The position numbers and the translations under genes are program-made. The notes under the pieces are model-generated. The model saw only the letters and a list, made by a program, of their open reading frames with translations, made no database searches and was not told the DNA's origin. From Epiperipatus broadwayi (lineage: Eukaryota; Onychophora; Udeonychophora; Euonychophora; Peripatidae), in NCBI GenBank assembly GCA_028023455.1, contig JAQFVV010000001.1, positions 23,021,401 to 23,085,400 of the forward strand: a DNA stretch of 64,000 nt. Direction: 5' to 3'. This document shows, one piece after another, positions 42,501 through 54,500 of the stretch (the first letter of the stretch is position 1; every line of letters starts with the position of its first letter).

Positions 42501-45500
42501 TGTTTAAAAAAAAAATATATTGATGTCAAAAAAAAAAAAAGAACTCTGTCATACCAACTTGTCTTAGTTCATGAAGGCAGTTTCTATAGCTGTAAATAAA
42601 TTAATCAAGAATAAACCAAAGAACTATTTCAGCATTCTTATTAGCTAATATGTATTGCTAGGCTTTTATAAAACAGACTCCTCTCTTCGAGCAAGAACTC
42701 CATCTCTCATGAAGGCAATCCATTAGAAAGCTGCTGCTCTCAACTTCACCACAGACAAATCTCAACATATCCACAAAGATAAGTCACAATTGAACTATTT
42801 CTATGTGTGGTATACATCATGGACTTATGGTAAATTAATATGAATTTTTTTTTTTATCATAACTCAGTAAGCCAAGAATGATTTTATTTTGTCTTTTAAT
42901 TATCGAATATATATATTGGCTTTTTAAAGATTCAAATTTAAGCTAAGTCTATGTAATTTTTTTTTATATTAATGTACTAAATATAGTTATATAAGTAATA
43001 TCTCCTTTATAGAGGAAAGTTGTTTTTTTCTTTTGTTTTATGGTTAAGCTGTGGAATAATTAAGTATGAATGAGATATGCCTTTTAAAATTTTATGCAAT
43101 TGAAAACAAAACACTTTATGGTGTCTAGTTGTTGTTTTTTTTGTTTCTGTCTTATTGTTTTTTTAGAAATACAGTATATCCCCTTTCTTCTTTGGTAGTA
43201 TTAATGATCACAAGTTTTGTAGTTGGCAAACTCATCATTAAATGAAAAGAAAGGGAGACTATCAATAAACTGTTATTCTTTCATGGTACTTGCTATTAAT
43301 TAAAATTTTTTAATCTGATAATTTATTATTTTACATATATATAGTTTACCATAAATTCTTCAAGGAAAATTTATTTAGCTTATATTATCATAGTATTCAT
43401 ATATATAAGAAGTGTTTTCTCTGAAGTATGTGTGTGCATAAAGATGGTCTGATTGCAAGTTCATTATATGTATATGGATTTAGCATTAAGAATTTTATTT
43501 TGTTTTCATAGTTATCTATATTTATTAGGCAATGCCACTGAACCATAGTCATCTACATTGCAAATTGTAAGCTGCTTGAACTAAGGCTAGATTTCAGATG
43601 TATAATTCTGGTTATTTTGGATTTTATTGTATATTTCTGTTTTATTTCTTATGGGCTGGGTTCGATCATACCACACTCATGTTATAAGGAAAACCAATTT
43701 CAAATAAGCTAAATATTTAACAAGAATAAGAGCAAATGTTATTTAGAAGGGGTACCTTTTAAGAAAATTTTGTATTATTTCATTCACTATTGAATCTTAT
43801 ATTATGTTAGAATAGTGATTTCTTCAGGAATAATAAACCAATTCAATTGTGTAAGAAAGATGTATATCAGTCATCACTATATCTGAATAAACACTCATCT
43901 ATATTAGTGTATTTTGGGGTTTTTTTTTTATTTATTTAAATGTTGGCTTTTAATTTTTTTTTAAAATAAATATATTAACAATTAATTGCCAGATGTTTGT
44001 TACTGTCATCTGTTTACCAATTGTTTCTAGATAAAGAATCTCTCTACCTTTGATCTAGCAGTGGTAATTAAATTTGCATCTATGAATAGTCATATTGATT
44101 TCATACTAATCAATCTATAACTAAATATATTATTATTGTTTTTTAAAAGATTATTAGTTTTGAGTCTTATTTTTAAAACTTAAGTAAATAGATTTATCAG
44201 AGTAGATATTTAAAAAATATGCTTAATTTGCTAAATCAATGATGAGCAATCTACAGCTGTCTGTGCATAAGTATAAGATTTTTTTTTAAATTTCTACAAC
44301 AAAAATGTTAAATTATATAAACAAACAATACATCTCTGGTATCATGTGATAAGTCTCTAGATCTACTTAGATAAGTATATTGCTGATTGTGCTGTATATC
44401 ATTCTAAAATTATTTTAAAAGGGATTTTAAAAACTACTTCATGAAAATTCTTTGCAAATAGAAAGTCTATTTTTTGTATGATCACAATACTTTCATTTGA
44501 TATGAGTATTTCATGTATCAGAAAATAAACATTTTTTTTACATGTGGTCTGCTGGAGACTTTACTGAAGTTTATGTGGCTCACAATCAGAAAAGATTATA
44601 CATTTCTGCATTAAATAATAATTAAAATATATATATTCTGTAGATGTGTAATTTTATATTTCAAATTATTTTTGGTGGGTGAAATAATCTGTTTAAAATT
44701 ATTTTAAAGATGGTATCTTTAAAATGCGCATATTTAAATGTGTCAGTAACAATCTGTCTATTTTAATTTAAATTTTATTATATTTTTAAATATAAAAGCA
44801 ATTTTTTTTTGTTCTAGTAATTATATTATATATATAAAGTGTAAAAAACAAACAAACAAAAAAAGCATTATTATTAATAGTATTAGAGACGATTATCTAA
44901 TTCTTATTATTTTCTTTGCTAATACATAAGAAATTTTATGATTTTTTTAAAATTTTATTTGGATGTATGACCATGTTGTTGTTTTTTATTTTACATTAAG
45001 AAATATGATTTATGCACATATATATATATTGTAGTAATACATAATTATATATATATATATAGGCATAAATTTATATTTGCATATAAGAATAAGATAATTG
45101 GTTAATGAAAAAGCCCATTAATGTTAATTTTACAAATAATAAGGATCATGTTCTCATAGGCGTAATGTTGCATAATTATATATTTAGACTATATATGCAT
45201 CCACATTTTTATATAATAATTTTATATATATAGACAAGACATGAGTAAGTAATCAAAATAAAAGTCATAGATCAATTCATAGATCACATGACCCTATCTC
45301 TTAAGCTTGTAAGTTATAAACAGTGAGGATTGCCAATTCCTCTACAAGCTTTATGATAAATGCTTAGCCAGAGCCAGCACTTAAAATATCTCTGTCAGGA
45401 ACCTCTCCCCAAACCCCTGACCATGGTTTCGTGCTTTGGCACTCCTCAGAGAGGTGTCAGGGTAGGTTCAGACACTAGATCTAAAAATACCAACCCAAAG

Positions 45501-48500
45501 CTAAGCACTTAGCTAAAAGTTATCTATTGAGTGGAAAATCTGAAATTTTCAGACATGTACATGTCTTCAAACCCAGCTATCCAACTCAAATAGCTATATG
45601 GGGCTGATAGATCTTCAGCCATGCCATATAGTAGTAGTCATAGGAATATAAAATTGCATAAGACTTTTTGGCAGAGACTATAAATAGTCAAAATAAAAGT
45701 CATAGATCAATTCATAGATCACATGACCCTATCTCTCTTGTAGTATAAACAGTGAGGATTGCCAATTCCTCTACAAGCTTTATGATAAATGCTTAGCCAG
45801 AGCCAGCACTTAAAATATCTCTGTCAGGAACCTCTCCCCAAACCCCTGACCATGGTTTCGTGCTTTGGCACTCCTCAGAGAGGTGTCAGGGTAGGTTCAG
45901 ACACTAGATCTAAAAATACCAACCCAAAGCTAAGCACTTAGCTAAAAGTTATCTATTGAGTGGAAAATCTGAAATTTTCAGACATGTACATGTCTTCAAA
46001 CCCAGCTATCCAACTCAAATAGCTATATTTTAACTATTTATTTTAACTATTTATAGTCTCTGCCAAAAAGTCTTATGCAATTTTATATTGCTATGACTAC
46101 TACTATATGGCATGGCTGAAGATCTATCAGCCCCATATAGCTATTTGGTTAGCTGGTGGACAGACATGCTGTTCAGATTTTCCACCTAGATCTTTTGCGC
46201 TTGCTTTGGGTTGTTTGTCTCTGCCCTGTCTAGCTTCCATTCTAGATGGCACCTCACGTAACTGCTTAGAGAGGAATTCAGTTGACAAAGGGTCAAAAAT
46301 AGAATAGTTCCATCTGTTTTTAAACTTTTGATGTTATAATGTTACCCATGTTTTTATTGTTTGTACAGTAAAAGAATATGAGTGGGCAATTCATCATTAT
46401 GCATCAGTCAAATGTAATGAATTTATTTGCATTTCCCTCTGAATTTAAGACCCAAGAAAATACCATAGTCTTGCCTAATAGGTCTTAATTGAAATGTCAG
46501 ATGGATTTTTTTTGATGAAAGAATGAATGTGTGTGTGAACTCCACATAATTTATTTTTATTATGTTCCTCATCTCCTGGAGACTATAAATTCTTCAGCAA
46601 GATAGTACTTGGAGATTGAAAGTCAAGAATGTTAAGAATCACTAATTTTTTTAAATTTAGTTGCCTACAGCAATAGATCACTTTAAAAGGAAGAAAATTG
46701 CATGAATTGGAAGAAATCTAATGTTCATTGGACATTGTTAAAATTGTAAAATTAGAGGTAAAGATGAAAAGGCAATTGATTTTAAAAGTAGACATGTACT
46801 GTACTGTAAAAGCACTAATATTAGAAGCATAAGCAGAGAACATTCTGAAGATTGATGCTATATCAGATAGAGTTATAACTTAATGGATGGTAATAAATGC
46901 AGATATTCCAAATTTATAATCCAATGAGTTTTCATTGTAATGAAAAGTGGTTCTTTATATGCAGTGTAATTGTGAACATTGCTACATTTTGTTCCAAGCC
47001 CCCTCCCCCCATATTCAAAGGAAATAGTGTATAATAGCTCACCTTTTGTTGATAAACAATGATTAGAATAGTATAAATATTGTTTATTGAACTGCAAATG
47101 TATAATACTTTTCAAACACACTTATATATAATACAAGTTTTTTTTTTTGAGTGTATTATGTATATATAAATCAAAATTATTGTATTTTTTTTAAATAATA
47201 ATAATATAATTATTAATAATAAATGGAAGGATATTTATTTTAATTCACAGAATGTGTATTAACTTATGCACCCATTGAAGCAGTAGGAATAAGAAAACAA
47301 AAACAAACTCCTACTGCATTTTTATCTTTAACATAAAGTAAATAGCAAAATACACTCTAGCAACATTCTTTTTTGTTTCAGCAATTTTGTTCTCTCATCT
47401 CTTTTTCAAGAAATTACTACTTCCCCAATCATGTTTTATGAATATTTTGAAAACTTGTACTTTTAGAAAATATTTTATTAACATATGTAATTTGTAAATG
47501 CTCACCTCAGAGAATGAAAAATGGGTGCTGAATATTAAAATTTGGTAATTTTAATGTGTTTTTTTTATTTATTTACATTTTTATTTGTTTACATTTTATT
47601 GTGGATAGTATATAATTGAAATCTTGTAATTATTTACAGTATAGTTTGTGGTTCCATTGTACACCTTTACTTAGTTAGTGATGGACTTTTATGTGATGAT
47701 TCACTATAGTTAATGAATATCATCACTTTGTAATCCACTATTTTGATTTACAATTGATTATTCCTTATGATATTTTTAAAAAATTTCAAAACGTTTTTAG
47801 AAGTAACCACTACTTTTTCAAAATGGTGGCTATTTTGAACATTGATAGCTTCATAGAATAATGGCTTATAAATCTTGTAATTTGTTTCTGGCATATTCAA
47901 GATAATAGCACTTTTATCATAAAAAGTAAAAAGTACAATATTGATATAAAAAAGATTTAATGGTTTGCATTATTAAAACTACAGCTATCAATTGTATATT
48001 ACATTTTTTATCTAATTTTTAGTTAGCTCTGATTGCATTTAGGAAAGATAAATTAATTTGTGAAATAATACTTGAAAAAAAAATACTCCTGAAAAAAAAT
48101 CAATTTTACTGACTGAATATTACAAGAACATAAAACGCACCAAGCATAATTTTTTATAATATATTGAACAGGATTGAAATCCCATTCAATGGTGTTACTT
48201 AAAAAAAAAAAAAAATTAGGTTTTTAATTTTCACTAAACTTAATTTTTGTTAAATCTTCTTTAATGTTTAAATTTTCATTATTATTTAAAAAGAGTACGT
48301 GTGTCAAAATACACACGACACGTGTTTATATGTAAAACGGATCATTTTAATGTTTATCTATTTATTTTAAAATAGTTTTCTTATACCGCTTGTTTTTATT
48401 TTAAATCCATTTGATTTAAAAACAAGCTGGCTAGTTAATTACATTCCTGTTGCTTTTATTTTAATTAATTCTAAAAGCGGAGATTTGATTTTTATGTAGT

Positions 48501-51500
48501 TTTCATTTCAATAATCCCTGGGCAGAATTCTTAGATTAGATTGAGCTGGAGATTAATATTTGCCCTGCCTTAGGCGTAGAAATTGACAACAAGGCTAGTT
48601 TTCACGGGAAATCGAGGAAGATATAAATAATACCAAAAATTTCTGAGTCAGTCTATTCTATTCTAATCTAGAGAGATTAACAAATCACTTCGTCAAAGTG
48701 ATTTGTTCAGCTTCTAATTTCCAATATTCAGTCGGATTAACTTCAACGTTTGTACCATTAGCAGTTTGAACATTTAATCTTTAAAAGCAAAATTTGCAGT
48801 TACTAAAACAATTTCGCTTTCTCCGTGATGTTAAAATATACTGCTATACGTTTGATAACCAACAAAATGTCATGCTAGCTTAACTCAGAAAACGGACCCA
48901 TGCCTGCCAGCTTTCCTTCAATCCTGCAATGAACAACTAAAATAAACAAGACCCCGCTGCCTCTACTTTGCCGCTGTCTAAGGACTTGAAATGAACTAGA
49001 ATAAAAGTGCACACTCTACGCGAACATTGTTTTTACCGAAAGGTAACTTTTATTTTATTCTTCCCAGGGTAAATTAATTCTCATTAAATCTCCGCTCAAT
49101 CTAATCATAAATATGTATTCTTAAATAATAGTTATACTCATATTTAATCTTTAGTGTGTTTTCTTATATTTTTGTAATGGGTTTTGGAATCTTAGTTTTA
49201 AGATTCCCAATTTGCTTTCAGTTTTGTTTATTGGAGAGTGACGAATGAGTTTTATATTTATATTTTGATGCCTAAACTTTTTATAAATGCTTTAGCGGTC
49301 GTGCATTGTAAATGCTTACCTGTAATTATTTAGTATTCAATAATTAATTTGTAAACACTGTGTTTGCGCTTTCGCAAACCTCCAAAAATCTTTTGGCTGG
49401 CGACTTTATCGTCTAATTTTCCCGCATGTGAAGATTTCGTTTCTAATATCTCTAAAAACGGAAATTAGAATTGTTCTTCTTTGTAATTTTATAAGTCGTC
49501 AGCAGGAAGATAAAATTTATCCCTTTTTAAATTACAGGTGAGCGATACTTTCGTTCTGCTAAAGTGTTACAACTTTTAATATATTTGTACTCATGTGCAC
49601 TCTCCGATAGATTCATTTTTGTATTTATTATGTATGCTTTAAATTTATCAGAGCGTGTACTCAGAATTTGTTTGTAATTCATTTTCTTTTCTTTAATTGC
49701 TGGGGCAGACGTAACTGTTTTTCTAATTGTTTGCTTGTTCTCCTATTGAGACCTTTTATTAATAATTTTAGAGTAATTTTCTCCAATTGTTTGGCTGGGA
49801 TTCACTGGTTTTAATGGTTTTACTTCATTTCAGTCATATTTTTCAGTTGTTCTTGAGGTGGATCAATCACCGTTATTTTAAACGTAATAATAGGTGCAGT
49901 TCATATCGACATAAGGACATTCGGGGTCTGACCGTTTTGTTTGACCTCAAAAAGCTTGTTGGCGCTGGTTTCTTTGATCTGTTTCAAGGGCATATTGTTT
50001 GGGTATCTGAAAGTGAGGACCAATGTTTGGGTGAATCCTCTGCTGAATAAAATTTACTTCCTCCCTTTTATAATTCGTTTATTAGAAGATCAGTCGGTCT
50101 GTCATAGTTTTACCATTAGTATTTCTGGTACACGCCTGAGTTAACCCTATTTATTGCGTCATAAATAAATTATACTTCATAATTTATTTTATCTTAATAA
50201 AATTTTAGAATTTGTTTAAACTTAATTTGGCTGACGTTTGTCTTTGTGCTTTTGTCTCAATTGTCTAAACAATTTAAGATCTCTTGTTTCTCCCTGGATC
50301 TAGTTGGTGCAAACCATCATCATCATCTATTCTGATCACAGTAAACAAATTTTCCAGATACGTAGTGATCTGGTGGCGCCCTCTGTATCAGAATAGATTG
50401 GGTATCCGGCACAATATATTTATTAAATTTAATTTTTTTTTACATGCTTTATTTTAATATAATGAAATCGTGATTCATGAAATATTCTTTAGCTACATAA
50501 GAAGCAAAATCACAGGCTGTTGATGAAAATATATATATTTTAAATTATAGCTACTGAAATATTTTATGTAGCACATTTATCTACTGTTAGAATTTTTTCC
50601 AAAATAATAATGCTTACTAAAATGGTTATCCATTGATTAATGTTTTTTTTTTCCAATTTTAATTTTATTTTTTTTAATAGGGTGTTTATATATTTTGAAT
50701 TTTAAGATAAAAAATTAATTTTTCTCTCTTAGGAACTTATTATAATTGTTTATTTTTTATGTGAGATTTTGTGAGGCATTTGGGAAACCAATTGAATTTG
50801 TTGTCCAAAGTAAAGATATAGACATACAAATACTTTCATCCATCAACCAATATTTTAAAATTGATATGAGAGATTTTAATGATAAAATTGGAAAATGATG
50901 TAGGATGGAAGTATTTTATGTTAATTTGGTTCTTGAGATAGAAATGAATGCGGACATACTTGTGGAATTTATAATGTGAATCCCTATTCCTCCTTATATG
51001 GATTTTTTTTTTGCAAAAAATCCAAAGTAAAAGTAGACATACAAGAATAAACAATTACTTGTATTTTATTTTGATTAACAGAAAGTACTTGTTTCAAGGC
51101 TATAACCAGCTTAATAAATTCAGCACAGGATGTGTAATATATGCTAGTACAAAGCTATTAAAGAGGGAAAAGTATTTTTAAAAGAGATAATACTTATAGT
51201 TAATATTCTTAAACTTCAGAAATACTCCACTAAATTTAAGCTAAAACTTGCAAGTCATTTTAAAATATTAACATACTTTAATGATGACTCAGTCTTGAAC
51301 AAGTTCAATGAGAAAGTAAATGATACTCTAAAAAAAGATTGATATAGAAAATAGCTGATATAAAAAAACAATTCAGTAAATTTTCAATCAAGATAAGCAA
51401 TATATGAAAAAAAAAAGAATATAGAAATAATTTATAATGATCTACAGTGATGGCTCAAGAAAATATAATTATGAATTAAAAGATCAAAAATCTCAAAAAT

Positions 51501-54500
51501 GTAAAATAAAATGTCTTTGGAAGGAAAGTTGTATTAGCAGTAAGAAGTCTTATTAGGCTATTGCTAAAGAAAATATAATGGCTCAAGAAAATATAATTAT
51601 GAATTAAAAGATCAAAAATCTCAAAAATGTAAAATAAAATGTCTTTGGAAGAAAAGTTGTATTAGCAGTAAGAAGTCTTATTAGGCTATTGCTAAAGAAA
51701 ATATCATGAAATGTGTTGAAGAATTCCATGAAGAACTATACAATAATAAAGAACCAAAAGTAAATAGTGTCTACAATTTACACTATCTTTTAAAATGCCA
51801 AATATTTTAAATGAAGAGATGAAACATACAATTAAACTAGTTTTTATCTACTCTACACAAAATTTTTATTAAGATTATTATAAGTCATCCGCAGACAACT
51901 TTAACTTAAAATTAAGATGACTTTAAAAGTCATTAATTTCACAATAGATTACATACAAATATTAAGAGAAATTATACAAAGAATCAATTAATTTGAGTTG
52001 CCATTTTGCATTGATTTGTTGATTGCAAAAAGGTATTTGACTATAAACATTTTTGTAGTCTTTAAAGTTATAGGAGCCAGTGTGTTATCAAAATCTACAG
52101 AATATTTATTAAAAGTGCAATAGCAGTAATTAGATTACACGGTGATGATGCTAAAAAGATTAACATTGATATTGTAATCCAACATGCAGAGTCCTTTTTT
52201 TTTAAACTTTTCACAACAATTCTTTTAATTTACAAATTGCTTCATAGGAAGTAAAGCTAAGAAAATAAAAATAAATGATTATTTTAGTTATCTAGATTTT
52301 GAGATAATTTGGTTGTTTTACAAGTAATGCTTCATGGGTTCAGGAAATGTAACAAGAGCTGCTAAATGAAAGCAAGAAAATAAAATATAAGTTCTGAAGA
52401 GACTTAAATATATTCTGTGGCATTCAAAAAAAGGGAACTTGATAATAATGAATTAGAAGAAACTAATGTGTACCATGATATTAATAATGAATGTACACTT
52501 GCATAGAGAAATTAATAGTTTTTAATAATAAGTAATGCATAAACCTGTCCACGCTGTGAAACATAAAGGCCTGATTATTGAAAATAAGAAGGAAAGATCA
52601 CAAATAAAATAATATATGAGAGAACAAACAGTTTTCCTAATATTTTTAAATGAATTAAGAATCTGGATAACTATACTAATTGAATTGAAAACCTTGACAA
52701 AAATAATGACAATAGATTAACAATCAAAGTTTCAAACTGAATCTTAAGAGATTATAAAAGTTTATGAAGAAAAAGTGTAAAATGGGCTGATAAAATAAAT
52801 GGCCAAATATGGTTTTAATCATTGTCCACATGTTCATAAATTAAACAAACTTATATGTGTTTGAATTGACTAACACCATCATATATGTGATATACATGAT
52901 CAGATTAATGTAAATGGGCCACTACTATGATTTCTGGAATGGGAAGTTATATGTATTCAATTTCTGGTGATAACTAATGTCTTAATGTAATTGATATGAA
53001 ATTAATTGTTTTTTTGTTTATACATACAAACGTAACCTCTGATTTTGTTGACTGGTCTCCTTTGAGATTGATATGTAAATGTCCTTCTTTTTGTAAATGA
53101 TTCTTATGGTTTGTGAATAAATTTCCTTTTGAAAGATAAAATAAAAAAGTTTGATGAAATATGAGGAAATGATTTAATTTGAAGAAACCTTTATTCTGTA
53201 ATAGAATAATAATGATTGAAAATAGTAATTTGTATATATATAAAGATACATAATAAATAAATTTAAAAAATACCAACAGGTAAAAATGTCTATTTTTCAC
53301 GTAGTATTTTGTTAGTGATTTGGGGGGGGGGGGGCATAATCAAAAATATTGTAAAAAACTATTCAGATCTATCTGATTAAAACTAAAGAAAAAACAATGG
53401 ATTTTTTTTATTTTCTGCTAATTATAATTTTTAACATTAATTGTTTATTTTTTTTTTTGTGCATTGCTACTTGCTTGGAAAATGAAATTACTTGAATATC
53501 AAAATGACATCCTTAAAGCATTCAATTTAGTTGTTAGAATAAAATTTTGGCCTGTGAAATTTTTAAGAAGAGGTTCTTTATTACTGTATCATTTTCAAAA
53601 ATTAAGCAAGAAAAACAAATCAGAGTATTTCAAATTTTGCAATCACACAATCATTTTATTTTTTCATACCAATCATTGTTGAAAGATCTAATATATTTTG
53701 TATTTTTACTAACCGTTGTTTGACTAATAATATCTGAAGTGAGTCGATAGTTACTTTTTATTTCAATTTTTTCATGTTGTGACAATTAGGAAAATATAAT
53801 TTTTTTATATATATTTAACACTAACACCCAATATGATAAATATTTAAATTATTTTATTGTTTTGTTATATTTTTCTGTAATAAATATTTATGTTAATTTA
53901 TAAATGTTAATTATAAGAAACAAACAATATTTTATTGCTCATCCTAAATGAAAACAATAAAAACTTATTGTTCTGAAGAGAAACAAGAATAGATAAACAT
54001 ACCATGTTTAAATAAATGTTGACACTATGGCAGCAAGTAGCTCCAATGGCACTAGTTGCTATATTGTTGAAAGCAAATCAATCTCAGCAGAACATGTTGA
54101 AATTCATTGAATATATGTTTTTGGCAGTTCCATAATTACCAACGTCTTTGAATACAATCCCAAATATTGCTTAAAATAATTCTTTTTAAAACTTTAATTA
54201 ATTGTATTTATATAATAATTATGCAAAATTTTGAATGAGTGCTATATTATTGATACTTTCAAAAAAAAATTTATTAATTAATTTTACTGTGGTTGCTGTA
54301 GTATCATAGTGCTTAATAAATCATCTACCACTGAGCATTCTTGCACCTTTTTTTTGTTTATGCTTTTCTGAAATCAAAGTTTACACTGTTATTTTTAAAA
54401 ACCAAAGTTAATTGAATATTTTTATTTAATAAAGGTGGCAGAGGAAATTTATTTTTAGATTTTTTTAAAATTACTTTATTTGATACTTAAAATAAATATT

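Larger units (their letters stand above)
48534..49106. repeat. Inverted repeat bounding a 573-bp segment
   Basis: GATTAGATTGAGC (48534-48546) reappears inverted at 49094-49106. The similarity continues inward for about 30 bp (GGAGATTAAT...CCCTG) with gaps. It could be the TIRs of a MITE. I see no clear target duplication. Confidence 0.5.
48290..50420. other. Island richer in G+C and CpG, of unknown origin
   Basis: About 2.1 kb with clearly more CG dinucleotides than the rest of intron 1 (for example near 49018, 49296, 49365-49375, 49405 and 50375). It contains an inverted repeat, a perfect hairpin and a TATA/Inr pair (listed separately). TGGCGCCC at about 50373 looks like a lysine-tRNA primer-binding site, but no LTR end precedes it. 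The frame at 49787-50050 has no known domain. A recently inserted retroelement with lost ends, or a promoter region for a non-coding transcript, are both possible. Confidence 0.45.

Noticed and set aside
42540-42830. Possible LTR around TATAAAACAGACTCC
   Set aside because: No TG...CA ends, no partner copy and no primer-binding site seen.
49787-50144. Overlapping frames of 87 and 67 residues in the CpG-containing island
   Set aside because: No recognisable domain and no start context; kept only as part of the island.
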